Shown in pieces: positions 47,168-58,949 of a stretch of DNA of 64,000 nt. The position numbers and the translations under genes are program-made. Under the pieces are notes generated by a model, which saw nothing but the letters and a program-made list of their open reading frames with translations, had not been told where the DNA came from and made no database searches. The first letter of the stretch is position 1, and every line of letters begins with the position of its first letter. This stretch comes from Candidatus Hydrogenedentota bacterium (GTDB lineage: Bacteria > Hydrogenedentota > Hydrogenedentia > Hydrogenedentales > JAGMZX01): positions 61,231-125,230 of the forward strand of contig JAKQEQ010000076.1 of the NCBI GenBank assembly GCA_029556545.1, given 5' to 3'.

Positions 47168-49834
47168 TTACAGAAGCAGTATGACGTATGTTTGAATTGT
47201 TACCGACGTGGTGTTGCTCGCGCTGTCTGTGGCGGAGAGGGTAATGTCGAAGGTGTACGAACCCTCGCCCAAGTAGAACTTCTTGGTGACACTGGCGCCG
47301 GTCCCGAGTGCTTCGGGAGGGCCGCTGTTGACGCGCCATGACCATGACAACGAGGACCCTGTGAGGTCGCCGTCCTCCGGATCATGCGCGTTGCCTTCCA
47401 TGGTCGCTTGGGCGTACCAGCCGCCGCTGTCGTAATCAACCGGCAAATAGGAACCGGCGAGCGGACTGGTGATGTTGACCTGGTCCGGCGGGAGGTCGGG
47501 CGGGTTCGGGTTGGTGGTGATGGTGACGGAGTCGGAATCAGACAGCAGGCCGTCCGTGCCGTCAACACGGATGACGTGTGTGCCGATGGAAAGCGTGCCC
47601 GCGGCAATGGTTCTCGAATGGCCGTTGCCGATGAAGACGCCGTCCACGTACCACGACACTTGGGCGTCGCTGAGTTGGCCGCCGGGGAGGTTGATGTCCG
47701 AACTGGTCGCGGCCAGAAACACGGGCTGACCCTGGAGGAAGACGGCGCCATTCACCGGGGAAACGATGGTGACATTGGGGGGATCGTTTACGACAGTCAC
47801 GGAGATGGCGCTCTGAACGCTCGAACTGTCGGGGAAGGTGGCGCGCGCCGTGATGGTGTGAACGCCGTATGCGAGTCCGTCATAGGAGATGGTGGCGCCG
47901 GTGCCGAGGTTGCCGTTGATTGAACTGGTCCACTGCACGGTGGGCGTGCCGCGCCCGTCGTCGTATACGAACGACTGAAACGTGACGGAGAATCCGCCGT
48001 GCAGTGTGGCGCCGTTTTGCGGCGACTCGATGATGATTGTCGCGCCCAGCGCCTCTCTTACGGCCGCATAGGCGTTGATGTAGCGCCCCACGCGGCTGTC
48101 GGGGCTGGTGTGGGCGGTGTTGATGAGGATGTTGCGCACGGCCGAAGCGGACAGCGAGGGGTTGGCGGCCCACACCAGGGCCGCGACGCCCGCGACGTAG
48201 GGCGCGGAAAAACTCGTCCCGTTCTTCTGATGGGCGCCGGCGCCGGTCGAGGGGTCCGGTCCGACAATGACGCTGTACGGGGCAAAGATATCGACCTGTT
48301 CCGATCCGTAATTTGAACTGCTGGCCCGGTTGCGTGAGTTCTTTGCGAGTCCGCCCACGCACAATACGCCGGCGTTTTCACAGGGGGTCCACCATGTTTC
48401 TTCCCAACAGACGATGAAGCAGTCCTCGGCGTCCACGTTCCTGCCGTCGTTGCCGGCCGCGGCGCAGAGAATCTTGGTCTGGCTGGCGGCGAACGTGGCG
48501 ACCTCGAAGGGGATGACGGTGAAGAAGAGGTAAGCGGGCACGGGCGCGCCGTAGCTCATGTTGATGATGCGCGCGCCGGCGATGGACGCCTCGACGATCG
48601 CACTGATGCTCGTGAAGAAGTCGTAGAGCGTGAATATCATGATGGGCGCCGCAACGGGCCCGCCGGGTCCCGCGCCGCCGAAGGCGTTATCCGGCAGCGC
48701 CATGGCGGCGCTCAACACTTGTGTGCCGTGCCACGGGCACGAGCTGCCGCCGGTGCAACTGAGCAGGTTCTCCGTGCCGATAGGATTCACGAAGGGCACG
48801 TTCGAGATAGCCACCCAGTCGGGCGGGATATCCTGGTTGCCCGCGACCGCGAACCCCATGTCGAGAATCGCGATCTTGACCTTGTTCGCGAGTTTGCCCG
48901 TTCTTGCGAGCAAGTACCACGCCTCCGTCACGCCGATATCCTGGGTGCTGCCCGTGTTCAGGTGGTTCCATTGAAAGGCGTTGGGGAAATAACCCGAACC
49001 GAACTGGTCGAAGCCGTTGGGACCGGTTGCCGCCTCCTGCGTGAAGCGGCTTGCGAGCGACTGGCTGCGCCCGACCCAGTTCACGCCGACAGTGACGCCG
49101 GCCACGGCTTCCTCGGCGCTTGCGGCGATAAGGCGAAGCCCGGCCTCGCTCGAAACGCGGCTGGCGCCGCGCGCGTCCGGGTCGAGCGCGAGTATATCGC
49201 TTACGAGTCGGGAGGGGTCGCCCAAGTCGGTATTGATGCGCACCAGATGGGTCTGTTGCATCTCCAGGTCCGAGCCGGCCGGGTCGACCGTCGCAAGGAG
49301 TTCTCCGTCCCAGCGGGTCACGAAATCAGCGAGTGCGGCAAGATCGTTCGTAACGATGATAAGTTCATTCTCGACGAATTCGGCCTGATTGCCTCGCTCG
49401 TCCACGATTGCCGCCAATGGTCGGGGCGGATCATCGGGGTCAAACGGCGGCAAGGACTCATTGGCCGGGATGATCGTCGGGTCCACGGTCAGGGCCACGT
49501 CGGACAGGGCCTCCTCGGGCAACTCCACGGTGATCGTGGCCGTACCCTCCGAACCGCTCGATGCGCCGCGCGCCGTCACGACGGTCTGGCCGATGCCGTT
49601 GCCCATCACCGTACCGGTCTGGTCCACGGTGGCAATCGCGACGTTCGTGGCCGCCCAGACAAAGGCCGTGTCCTGACTGGACGTCGACGAAGCCTGAAGC
49701 GTCACCGATTCGCCGATCTTGATCGTAACGAACGCCGGAGTCACGGTGACAACGGGTTTGCATCCCGTCATCGCGCCGAAGACGCTACCCGCAACCAGCA
49801 AGAACAGAGACACCCGTAGCGTGGACGTAATCAT
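47168..49834 (-). CDS. Subtilisin-family (S8) serine protease lipoprotein with Ig-like domains
   Basis: An 888-residue secreted lipoprotein. The signal peptide has lipobox AMTGC (Cys25), followed by a BIG2-type Ig-like domain (VTVTPAFVTIKIGESVTLQ). A pro-region-like stretch leads to the S8 catalytic domain: Asp in KIAILDMGFA, His in CPWHGTQVLSAA and Ser in NGTSFSAPYVAG, all present. Three or so Ig/PKD-like modules follow (PQNGATLHGGFSV, SPVNGAVFLQGQPVFL). ATG 49834 is chosen for GAGGGG and the signal peptide; upstream codons to 50704 are a shadow. Probably degrades proteins at the cell surface. Confidence 0.88.
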   Translation of the reverse strand: MITSTLRVSLFLLVAGSVFGAMTGCKPVVTVTPAFVTIKIGESVTLQASSTSSQDTAFVWAATNVAIATVDQTGTVMGNGIGQTVVTARGASSGSEGTATITVELPEEALSDVALTVDPTIIPANESLPPFDPDDPPRPLAAIVDERGNQAEFVENELIIVTNDLAALADFVTRWDGELLATVDPAGSDLEMQQTHLVRINTDLGDPSRLVSDILALDPDARGASRVSSEAGLRLIAASAEEAVAGVTVGVNWVGRSQSLASRFTQEAATGPNGFDQFGSGYFPNAFQWNHLNTGSTQDIGVTEAWYLLARTGKLANKVKIAILDMGFAVAGNQDIPPDWVAISNVPFVNPIGTENLLSCTGGSSCPWHGTQVLSAAMALPDNAFGGAGPGGPVAAPIMIFTLYDFFTSISAIVEASIAGARIINMSYGAPVPAYLFFTVIPFEVATFAASQTKILCAAAGNDGRNVDAEDCFIVCWEETWWTPCENAGVLCVGGLAKNSRNRASSSNYGSEQVDIFAPYSVIVGPDPSTGAGAHQKNGTSFSAPYVAGVAALVWAANPSLSASAVRNILINTAHTSPDSRVGRYINAYAAVREALGATIIIESPQNGATLHGGFSVTFQSFVYDDGRGTPTVQWTSSINGNLGTGATISYDGLAYGVHTITARATFPDSSSVQSAISVTVVNDPPNVTIVSPVNGAVFLQGQPVFLAATSSDINLPGGQLSDAQVSWYVDGVFIGNGHSRTIAAGTLSIGTHVIRVDGTDGLLSDSDSVTITTNPNPPDLPPDQVNITSPLAGSYLPVDYDSGGWYAQATMEGNAHDPEDGDLTGSSLSWSWRVNSGPPEALGTGASVTKKFYLGEGSYTFDITLSATDSASNTTSVTIQTYVILLL

Positions 49835-50279
49835 GGTGTTGCCCCTCGTGAGCTTGCGCGCGGCGGAACCGCGCAATTTAGGACCACTGCGGAAAACATT
49901 GGGCCAACCCTGCCGACCCGTGTTTGCCACACATCCCTTCGGCCACATGGGAAACACCCTTGAGCGTGTCGCTATTTCCCGGCGGCCTCGCCGGACGCGA
50001 CGAACCATCCCGGATGGTGAGACACCGCTCTGATTTATCGGGGTCGATCGCTTCTTCGAAGGACGGGATCGCGGCGGGGCAAAGGGCCGCTTGCCGCGGG
50101 GCGCTGCGGCAAGACGCCGTTGCTCTCGACACGCGTTTGGAGCAGGTTTCTTCGGTAGACTATCATGGATGGAACGGGTTGCGGTGAGAGGCTGATGGCG
50201 TGGGTTGTAGGGCATTGCGTGGCGGGACGTCGCGCGTGTGAGGGGCGCCGCGCAAGAGACGTGTCGGGCGTTGAGTGCA
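49835..50279. other. Divergent intergenic region between the S8 protease and mfd
   Basis: About 445 bases with no supported gene. It must carry the promoters of both flanking genes. No repeat or hairpin stood out. Confidence 0.4.
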
Positions 50280-53200
50280 ATGGTTGATATTCCGAACTTG
50301 AACATAATTGACGAGGTGGTCCGGGCGCTTTCCCGGGAGAAGCGGGGCACGGTCGAGGTGATCGGGCCCTGGGGCTCGGGAAAGACGCTGCTGGCCGCGC
50401 AGGCGGCGCGTCGTCTGGGCGCGGCGGTCGTGGTACTGACGGCGGGGCGTATCGAGGCGGAGGCGGTGCATGACGACTTGACGACGTTCGTCTCGGACGC
50501 GGACGCCGTATTGTTTCCGGCGTGGGAAGTGCTGCCGGACGAATTGATGGCGCCGTCGGACGACATCGTGGCGGAACGGTTGGACGCGCTGCGGAGGCTG
50601 GCCGTCGCGCTCGACGCGGAACGCCCCCTGTGTGCCGCGCTGCCCGTGCGCGCGTTCCTGCAGCGGGTGTTGCGGCGCAAGCATCTCGACGCGCGCACGC
50701 TCACCTTCGAGATGCGGCACGAGTACCCGCTGGACGATGTCCTCGAACGGCTCGTGAAGATGGGCTATGAGCGGGAGCCGATGGTCGAGCAGCGGGGCCA
50801 GATGAGCGTGCGCGGCGGTATCCTGGACATCTTCCCGGTCTCGGCGGAGCTTCCGTACCGCATCGAGTTCTTCGGCGACGAGATCGACTCGATCCGCCAG
50901 TTCGAGCCGGAGACCCAGCGCAGCGTGGCCCGCGCGGAACGGGTCGAGGTCCTGCCGCGATCCGAGAAGCAGATGCTGATCGATGCGGCCCGGCAGCCGG
51001 ACGGTCTCGCGGTGGTCCTGGATTATCTCCCGAAAGACACGCTGATTATCCTGGATGAACCGCTGGCGATACGCGAGGAGGCGCAGCGGCTCGAAGAGCA
51101 ATTCGGGGAGAGTCCCTTCTACATGCGGTGGGAGGAGGCGGCGGCGCGGCTTGCCAGGTTTCCCCGGCTGTGCGTGGCGCAAATCGCGCATGAATCGACG
51201 GAGGACGCGACGCGGTTTCACGCGCCGATGCTGGCGATTTCGGGATGGGCGGGCAAGCCGCATGGGTTCTGGGATCAACTCAAGGAGTGGGAGATCGAAG
51301 GCTATCGCGTGCGGCTCTTGTGCGTGAACGCGGCGGGCCGCCGCCGCCTGCTCGAACTGCTCGAGGAACACGGCTACCGCCCGGGCCGCGACCCCTTCGA
51401 CGTGACCGTCGAGGTCGGGCGGCTGCGCGCGGGTTTTGTCTCGCCGAAGGACAAGCTGGCCCTTCTGGGCGAGCGCGAAATGTTCGGCCGGCACCATATG
51501 CGCCGCACGCGGCGGCGCTTCGAGGCGGGCGCCGCGGTCACGCAGTTCACCGATCTCAAGACGGGCGACTACATCGTCCACGCGCATCACGGCATCGGAC
51601 GCTACCTCGGGCTGCGCCGTTTCCAGGGCAAGGCCGGCGATTACCTCGCGGTGCAGTACGGCGGCGGCGACATGCTCTACGTGCCGGTCACGCTAATCGA
51701 CCAGATTCAAAAGTACATGGGCGGCGACGGGGTCGTGCCGAAGGTGGACCGGATCGGGGGCGCGTCGTGGGCGCGCCGGAAGAGCCGCGTGCGGAAGGCG
51801 GTGCGCGAGTTGACGGAGGAGTTGGTCAAGCTCTACGCCGCCCGCGAGCACGGCCCCGGCATCGCCTGCGGCCCGGACACGCCGTGGCAGCGCGAGTTCG
51901 AAGATGCCTTCGAGTACGACGAGACACCCGACCAGATGCGCGCCATCGAAGACGTCAAGCGCGCGATGGAATCGCCGCGGTGCATGGACCGGCTTGTCTG
52001 CGGCGACGTGGGCTACGGCAAGACGGAGGTCGCGCTGCGGGCGGCGTTCAAATGCGTGCTCGACGGGCGGCAGGCGGCCCTGCTCGCGCCGACGACGGTG
52101 CTCGTCCAGCAGCATTACACCACGTTCACCGAGCGCATGGCGGGGTTCCCGGTCCGCATCGAGATGGTCAGCCGCTTCCGCACCGCGGGGCAACAGAAAC
52201 GCACCCTCGAACGGCTCAAGGCGGGCGAGGTGGACGTCGTTATCGGCACGCACCGGATTATCTCGAAGGACGTGCGCTTCAAGAACCTCGGCCTCGTGAT
52301 CATCGACGAGGAGCACCGTTTCGGCGTGGCGCACAAGGAAAAACTGAAGCAGGCGCGCACGCACGTGGACGTGCTGAGCATGTCGGCCACGCCCATCCCG
52401 CGCACGCTCCACTTCTCGCTCATGGGCATCCGCGACATGAGCCTCATCAACACCGCGCCGAACGACCGCCTGCCCATCCACACGTGCATCGAGGTGTGGG
52501 ACGAGCGGCTGGTCCAGGAGGCCATCACACGCGAACTGGGCCGCCAGGGCCAGGTCTTCTACCTGCACAACCGCGTCCAGACCATCGAGAAGGTGGCGCG
52601 CGAGGTGCGCCGCCTTGTCCCGCGCGCGCGCGTCGCCATCGCCCACGGGCAGATGGGCCGTCACGAACTCGAGGACGTCATGACCGCGTTCGTGCGCAAG
52701 GAAATCGACGTGCTCGTGTGTACGACCATCATCGCGTCCGGCATCGACATCCCGAACGCGAACACCATCATCATCGACCGCGCCGACATGTTCGGCCTCG
52801 CGGACCTCTACCAGATTCGCGGGCGCGTGGGCCGGTACAAGCACCGCGCCTTCGCGTATCTGCTCGTGCCGGGCGACCGCGCCATTACCGAAGAAGCGCA
52901 GCAGCGGCTCAAGGCGCTCGAGGAATTCTCCGCCCTCGGCGCGGGTTACCGCGTCGCCATGCGCGACCTCGAAATCCGCGGCTGCGGCGACATCCTCGGC
53001 GCGGAACAGCACGGCCACATCGCGGAGGTCGGCTACGAAACCTATAAGGAACTGCTTGCCGAGGCCGTGGCCGAGGCCCGCGGCGAGCCGGTCCGCCACC
53101 GCGCGCTTCCACCTTTCGAAGTCGCCGTGGACGCCTACATCCCCGAGGACTACGTGCCCGTGCCCGCGCAGAAGATTTCGCTCTACCGGCGCATCGCGGG

Positions 53201-53555
53201 CGTGACCGCCGTCGAGGAGATCAGCGAGATGGAGTCCGAACTCGCCGACCGCTTCGGCCGTCCGCCAGCGCCCGTGCGGCGGCTGATCGAGGTCATGCGC
53301 GCCCGCGCCCTCGCCGCCGAACACGGTGTCACGCGCATGGTCGCCGCGAAGGGGGCCGTATCCATCGAGTTCGAGGGCGCGCACCTGCTGAACAAGACCG
53401 CGCAACGCGCCCTGCGCGAGGCATTCGGGAACGACATCGAGCTATCCTGGCGCGAACGGCCCGGCGTCACCTGCCGCCTCGGCGGCGCGGACACCGACCC
53501 CGTCGCCGCGACCCTGCGTGTCCTGCGCGTGCTGGGCCATACCGAGCCGGCATAG
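50280..53555 (+). CDS. mfd: Transcription-repair coupling factor
   Basis: A 1091-residue translocase that removes RNA polymerase stalled at lesions and recruits the UvrA-containing repair machinery. A UvrB-like N-terminal region (GPWGSGKTLLAAQ, then RGGILDIFPV) precedes the CarD-like polymerase-binding domain (DYIVHAHHGIGRYLGL). The RecG-like motor follows: Walker A CGDVGYGKTEVA, DEEHRFGV, MSATPIPRTLHFSLMG, TTIIASGIDIPNANTI and QIRGRVGR. The TRCF C-terminal domain is present. Start ATG 50280. No uvr genes are nearby. Confidence 0.97.
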   Translation: MVDIPNLNIIDEVVRALSREKRGTVEVIGPWGSGKTLLAAQAARRLGAAVVVLTAGRIEAEAVHDDLTTFVSDADAVLFPAWEVLPDELMAPSDDIVAERLDALRRLAVALDAERPLCAALPVRAFLQRVLRRKHLDARTLTFEMRHEYPLDDVLERLVKMGYEREPMVEQRGQMSVRGGILDIFPVSAELPYRIEFFGDEIDSIRQFEPETQRSVARAERVEVLPRSEKQMLIDAARQPDGLAVVLDYLPKDTLIILDEPLAIREEAQRLEEQFGESPFYMRWEEAAARLARFPRLCVAQIAHESTEDATRFHAPMLAISGWAGKPHGFWDQLKEWEIEGYRVRLLCVNAAGRRRLLELLEEHGYRPGRDPFDVTVEVGRLRAGFVSPKDKLALLGEREMFGRHHMRRTRRRFEAGAAVTQFTDLKTGDYIVHAHHGIGRYLGLRRFQGKAGDYLAVQYGGGDMLYVPVTLIDQIQKYMGGDGVVPKVDRIGGASWARRKSRVRKAVRELTEELVKLYAAREHGPGIACGPDTPWQREFEDAFEYDETPDQMRAIEDVKRAMESPRCMDRLVCGDVGYGKTEVALRAAFKCVLDGRQAALLAPTTVLVQQHYTTFTERMAGFPVRIEMVSRFRTAGQQKRTLERLKAGEVDVVIGTHRIISKDVRFKNLGLVIIDEEHRFGVAHKEKLKQARTHVDVLSMSATPIPRTLHFSLMGIRDMSLINTAPNDRLPIHTCIEVWDERLVQEAITRELGRQGQVFYLHNRVQTIEKVAREVRRLVPRARVAIAHGQMGRHELEDVMTAFVRKEIDVLVCTTIIASGIDIPNANTIIIDRADMFGLADLYQIRGRVGRYKHRAFAYLLVPGDRAITEEAQQRLKALEEFSALGAGYRVAMRDLEIRGCGDILGAEQHGHIAEVGYETYKELLAEAVAEARGEPVRHRALPPFEVAVDAYIPEDYVPVPAQKISLYRRIAGVTAVEEISEMESELADRFGRPPAPVRRLIEVMRARALAAEHGVTRMVAAKGAVSIEFEGAHLLNKTAQRALREAFGNDIELSWRERPGVTCRLGGADTDPVAATLRVLRVLGHTEPA

Positions 53556-53573
53556 GCGCGGCCCCCTCACCTG

Positions 53574-53594
53574 TACTCGTGCTCGTGATCGTAC
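53574..53594. repeat. Short repeat similar to the one in the OppA-like signal peptide
   Basis: The reverse complement of 53574-53594 matches 22814-22834 at all but two of 21 positions. It lies just downstream of mfd in non-coding DNA. Confidence 0.5.
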
Positions 53595-53748
53595 TACCTC
53601 ACAGAGCGCCGCACGTTGGACTGCTGGAGATTGGTTCAGCTTACCAGATAAGCGTGCAAATATCCGCCTACGGCGCATTACTCAGTCCATATGGGCGCCT
53701 CACCCGTGGTATTCGCGCGTTCTCATTCCGTGATGGCCATCTCCGCCC

Positions 53749-55107
<1,359 letters not shown>

Positions 55108-55207
55108 GTGTTGTCCGTGTCGTGACGGCGACCGGTGCGTCCGGGATCGCCGTGCTGGATGCACACCTTACCGTACCCGCCGCGATGAGCACAATCGAGG
55201 CGGTATT

Positions 55208-55258
55208 CGTAGTGCAGGCTTCAGCCTGCCCGGAAGACGGCCTGAAGGCTGGACTACG
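55208..55258. repeat. Long imperfect inverted repeat in the divergent promoter region
   Basis: CGTAGTGCAGGCTTCAG at the left and CTGAAGGCTGGACTACG at the right are nearly complementary around a short GC-rich loop. The CAGGCTTCAGCCTG core is itself palindromic and is of a type often repeated between genes in such genomes. It could also be a binding site for the adjacent regulator. Confidence 0.55.
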
Positions 55259-55351
55259 AACGGGGGCCAGCGGAGGGACCATGCTATAATCCCGCGTCGC
55301 GACGGCGAAAACACGCTTCAGGACGCGCCGCGCACGGAGGGACATGAAACC

Positions 55352-56572
55352 ATGACACGACGGGAACGGGTGTTGCGCGCCCTGGCGTTCGAGGAGACGG
55401 ACCGCGCGCCAATGGACCTGGCGGGCATGGCGTCTACGGGTATCAGTTGCTTCGCGTATCCGGGGCTCGTGGCCGCGCTCGGGTTGCCGCCGCGGCGTCC
55501 GCGGGTCTACGACACGGGGCAGATGCTGGCGCTGCCGGACACCGACGTGCTGGACGAGCTCGATATCGACGTGGCGACGGTCATGCCGGACGCGACAAAC
55601 GCCTTCGAGCAGCCGGAGTTGTGGCGTCCTTACGATTTCAACGGCCGTCTCCCCGCGCTGGTGCGTGACCCGGACATGTTCGAGACACTCGAGGACGGCA
55701 CGATCATCCAGCCACGTCACGGGAACCGCATGCCGCCGTCGTCGCACGTTTTCGAGTCGGATCACGGCGGGCAGCCCTTCGACCTGGCGGGCGAGATTCC
55801 GAGACCGGACCTCGAGCGCATCCGGGAGCATTTTGCCGAGAACCCGTTTCGCGAGGAAGAGGCGATGCGCATCGCGGCGCACTGCCGCCGCGCGCGGGAG
55901 GCAACGGACCGGGCCATCCTGTTCTGCGGGCCGGGCGCGGGCATCGGCATCGGCGGGTTCACGGGGATCGCGCAGTTCCCGCTGCTGTGCATGACGGCCC
56001 CGCAGTTCGTGGCGGCATTGCACGAGGCGTACACGCAATACGCGGTCGCGACGCTCGAAACGCTATTGCCGCACATTCACTCGTACATCGACGTGTATCT
56101 CGTGTCCGCGGACGACTGGGGCACCCAGGCGCAGTTGGTCGCCGCGCCGTCGGTCTACGAGGAATTGTTCCTGCCCTATTATCGGCGCATCAACGACGCG
56201 ATACATCGTCTCGCGCCGGGTGTGAAGACGTTCCTGCACTCGTGCGGCGCGGTCTACGACCTCATCGACCTCGTGATCGCGAGCGGCTTCGACGTGCTGA
56301 ACCCGGTGCAGTGGACCGCCGGCGGCCGCGGCTGCCGCGAGTGGAAGGAGAAGGCGTGCGGGCGCCTCGCGCTGTGGGGCGGCGGCGTGAACACGCAGTC
56401 CACCTTGCCCCTGGGCACGGTCGCCGATATCGAGCGCGAGGTGAGGGAGGTGGTCTCGTGCATGAAGGTCGGGGGCGGTTACGTCTTCTGCGCGATTCAC
56501 AACATTCTGGCGGAGATTCCGGGCGAGAAGGTCGCGGCGATGTATCGCGCGGCCGCGACGTGTCACGCCTGA
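55352..56572 (+). CDS. Uroporphyrinogen decarboxylase-like methyltransferase (MtaA/CmuA-type)
   Basis: A 406-residue TIM-barrel protein of the UroD superfamily. Its N-terminus MTRRERVLRALAFEETDRAPMDL is typical of MtaA/MtbA/CmuA-like corrinoid-related methyltransferases rather than heme enzymes. The zinc-site motif HSCG is at about residues 295-298 (TFLHSCGAVYDLI), and GFDVLNPVQW follows. The substrate is unknown, possibly methyl transfer from a methylated amine, alcohol or ether to a corrinoid or thiol. GGAGG lies upstream of ATG 55352. It is convergent with hisC, overlapping it by ten bases at the 3' ends. Confidence 0.82.
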   Translation: MTRRERVLRALAFEETDRAPMDLAGMASTGISCFAYPGLVAALGLPPRRPRVYDTGQMLALPDTDVLDELDIDVATVMPDATNAFEQPELWRPYDFNGRLPALVRDPDMFETLEDGTIIQPRHGNRMPPSSHVFESDHGGQPFDLAGEIPRPDLERIREHFAENPFREEEAMRIAAHCRRAREATDRAILFCGPGAGIGIGGFTGIAQFPLLCMTAPQFVAALHEAYTQYAVATLETLLPHIHSYIDVYLVSADDWGTQAQLVAAPSVYEELFLPYYRRINDAIHRLAPGVKTFLHSCGAVYDLIDLVIASGFDVLNPVQWTAGGRGCREWKEKACGRLALWGGGVNTQSTLPLGTVADIEREVREVVSCMKVGGGYVFCAIHNILAEIPGEKVAAMYRAAATCHA

Positions 56573-57621
56573 ACGTCGAGCAGGGTTTCGAGAGCGGCGA
56601 CGAGGGCGGCGCACTCGTTGTCCGTGCCGACGGTGATGCGGATCGCGTCTTCGAGGCGGCGCATGTCGAAATAGCGGACATAGATGGCGCGCTTGCGCAG
56701 CGCGTCGAAGAGTTCCCAGGCGGACGGCGCGCCTTGCTTGCGCGCGAGGACGAAGTTCGCCTGCGAATCGCCCACGACGAAGCCGAGCCGCCGCAAATCC
56801 CCGATGAGTCGCGCGCGGGTCGCGCGCACCCGCGCGACGTTGCGCTCCATGTGCGCGTAATCTTCGACGGCCGCGAGGCCGACTGCCTGGCTGACGGCAT
56901 CCATGTTGTATGAGTCTTTCGTCTTGAGAAACTCGTTGACGAGGTCCGGGTTCGCGACGGCTACGCCGATCCGCATGCCGGCGAGGCTGAACGACTTCGA
57001 GAACGTACGCATGACGATGACGTTGTCGAAGCGGCGCGCGAGGTCCATGCAGTTGTCTTCCGCGAAATCGACGTAGGCCTCGTCGATGACGATTACGCCC
57101 TTGAACCCGGCGCAGAACCGCTCGACCTCGGCGCGCGGCGCGGCGCGGCCGGTGGGCGCGTTCGGGCGCGTGAAGAAGCAGAGCCGCGCGGGCGTCGTGA
57201 AGAAGTCCTCCGTAAGTCCGAAATCGGCGTCGAGATCGACGGTGGCCAGTTCCGCGCCGTGCAGGCGGCACAACACGTCATAGAGGCTGTAGGTCGGGTA
57301 CATGGCCAGGACGCGGTCGCCGGGATCGACGAAGGTGCGCACCGCCAGCGCCAGCAATTCGTCCATGCCGTTGCCCGCGATGATCCACTCCGGGCCGGGA
57401 TACCCGTAGCGGTGCGCGCACGCTTCTCGGAACGCCGTCGCCACGGGGTCGGGATACTTGCGCAACGCTTCCGCGCCGAGGCCGCGCACGGCGTCGAGGA
57501 CGCGCGGCGACGGCGGATACGGGTTCTCGTTTGTGTTGAGCTTGATCACGCCCGCGTCGCGCGGCTGCTCGCCGGGCGTGTAGCCGTCCACGTCCCGCAA
57601 CAATTCACGCGCGTACTTCAC
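56563..57621 (-). CDS. hisC: Histidinol-phosphate aminotransferase
   Basis: PLP-dependent aminotransferase that converts imidazole-acetol phosphate to histidinol phosphate. A 352-residue class II enzyme with LNTNENPYPPSP at the start, GNGMDELLALA, VIDEAYVDFAED and the PLP lysine in RTFSKSFSLAGMRIG. Its ATG overlaps the hisD stop by four bases (ATGA), so the pair is coupled in the order hisD-hisC. Confidence 0.94.
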   Translation of the reverse strand: MKYARELLRDVDGYTPGEQPRDAGVIKLNTNENPYPPSPRVLDAVRGLGAEALRKYPDPVATAFREACAHRYGYPGPEWIIAGNGMDELLALAVRTFVDPGDRVLAMYPTYSLYDVLCRLHGAELATVDLDADFGLTEDFFTTPARLCFFTRPNAPTGRAAPRAEVERFCAGFKGVIVIDEAYVDFAEDNCMDLARRFDNVIVMRTFSKSFSLAGMRIGVAVANPDLVNEFLKTKDSYNMDAVSQAVGLAAVEDYAHMERNVARVRATRARLIGDLRRLGFVVGDSQANFVLARKQGAPSAWELFDALRKRAIYVRYFDMRRLEDAIRITVGTDNECAALVAALETLLDVQA

Positions 57622-58919
57622 AGGCGCACCTCGACGGCGCGGGCGTGCGCATCAAGGCCCTCGGCCCGCGCTAGCGCGATGATGTCCTCCGCGTCGGCGC
57701 GGAGTCTTTCGCGCGTGTAGTACAGGATGTTTGTCACCTTGCGGAAATCCTCTGCGGTGAGCGGCGACTGACGCCGCGCGCGGCGGCCCGTCGGCAGGAT
57801 GTGATTCGGGCCGGCGTAATAATCGCCCACGGCAACGGGTGTCCAGCCGCCGAGCATGATCGCGCCTGCGTTCGTGATGCGGTCCGCGAGCTTGCGCGGA
57901 AACTCGACCTGGATGCTCAGGTGTTCGGGCGCGATCAGGTTCGTCAGTTCGACCGCCTCGTCCATGTCGCGGACGAGGATAATGCGGCCCCGGTCCTCCA
58001 GCGACCGCGTGATGATATCGCGGCGCGGCGCGCGGGCCGTCTCTTCGGCAAGCGCTTCGCGCACCGTCGCGACCAGTTCCGCGGATGTCGTGATCAGGAT
58101 CGCGAGCGCGCCTTCATCGTGCTCCGCCTGTGCCAGCAGTTCCGCGACCACGTAGGCGGGGTCGGCCTTCTCGTCGGCAATAACCACCACCTCGGAAGGT
58201 CCGGCCTCGCTGTCGGTCTCGACCTGACCGCGCATGAGCGCCTTGGCGGCGGTGACGTAGACGTTCCCCGGCCCCGTGATCTTCATCACGGCGGGAATGG
58301 TCCGCGTACCGTAGGCGAGCGCCGCGACGGCCTGCGCGCCGCCGACGCGAAACACGCGGGTCGCGCCAGCGATCCGCGCCGCGGCCAGCACCACGGGGTG
58401 GATGCTCCCGTTGTACGAAGGCGGCGAGACCATGATGATGTCCTTCACGCCGGCGACGCGCGCGGGCGCAATGTTCATCAGCACGGACGAGGGATAGAAC
58501 GCTTTGCCGCCAGGCACGTAAACGCCCGCGCTCTCGATGGGCGTGATGTGCTGGCCCAGCACCGAGCCGTCTTCCTGCGTCTCCTCCCACGATTCGCGCA
58601 GGTTCTTGCTGTGGAAGCGGCGGATGTTCTCATGCGCGCGTTCGAGCACGGCGAAAAGCCCTGGGTCCACCGCCTCGATCGCGGCGTCGATTTCGGCGGG
58701 CGTCACTTCGAAGTGATCGGGGCGCAGCGCGACGCGGTCAAAACGCTCCGTGTATTCGGCGATAGCGGCGTCGCCGTCGCGCCGCACTGCTTCGATGACC
58801 GCGCGGACGGACTCGCGGACTTCGACCAGTGCCTGCTCGTCCGCGGCAAAAGTCAACCCGCGCGCATACGCGAGCGCGTCGCTATACGCGGCGTCATCGC
58901 GAATTTCCAACACCTGCAT
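57618..58919 (-). CDS. hisD: Histidinol dehydrogenase
   Basis: Zinc- and NAD-dependent enzyme that oxidises histidinol to histidine in two steps. At 433 residues it has normal length. Landmarks are GVYVPGGKAFYPSSVLMN, KITGPGNVYVTAAK, the GPSEVVVIADEKADP block, and AGPNHILPTGRRAR with catalytic-site residues. ATG 58919 with GGGAG is preferred over GTG 58949, which leaves no room from murA. Between murA and hisC on the minus strand. Confidence 0.94.
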   Translation of the reverse strand: MQVLEIRDDAAYSDALAYARGLTFAADEQALVEVRESVRAVIEAVRRDGDAAIAEYTERFDRVALRPDHFEVTPAEIDAAIEAVDPGLFAVLERAHENIRRFHSKNLRESWEETQEDGSVLGQHITPIESAGVYVPGGKAFYPSSVLMNIAPARVAGVKDIIMVSPPSYNGSIHPVVLAAARIAGATRVFRVGGAQAVAALAYGTRTIPAVMKITGPGNVYVTAAKALMRGQVETDSEAGPSEVVVIADEKADPAYVVAELLAQAEHDEGALAILITTSAELVATVREALAEETARAPRRDIITRSLEDRGRIILVRDMDEAVELTNLIAPEHLSIQVEFPRKLADRITNAGAIMLGGWTPVAVGDYYAGPNHILPTGRRARRQSPLTAEDFRKVTNILYYTRERLRADAEDIIALARAEGLDAHARAVEVRL

Positions 58920-58949
58920 CCGTGGCGACTCCCTGGAATCCGTATCCAC

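Noticed and set aside
49835-50704. Upstream extension of the S8 protease frame to 50704
   Set aside because: The lipoprotein signal peptide and GAGGGG box fix the start at 49834; the extension overlaps the start of mfd on the other strand.
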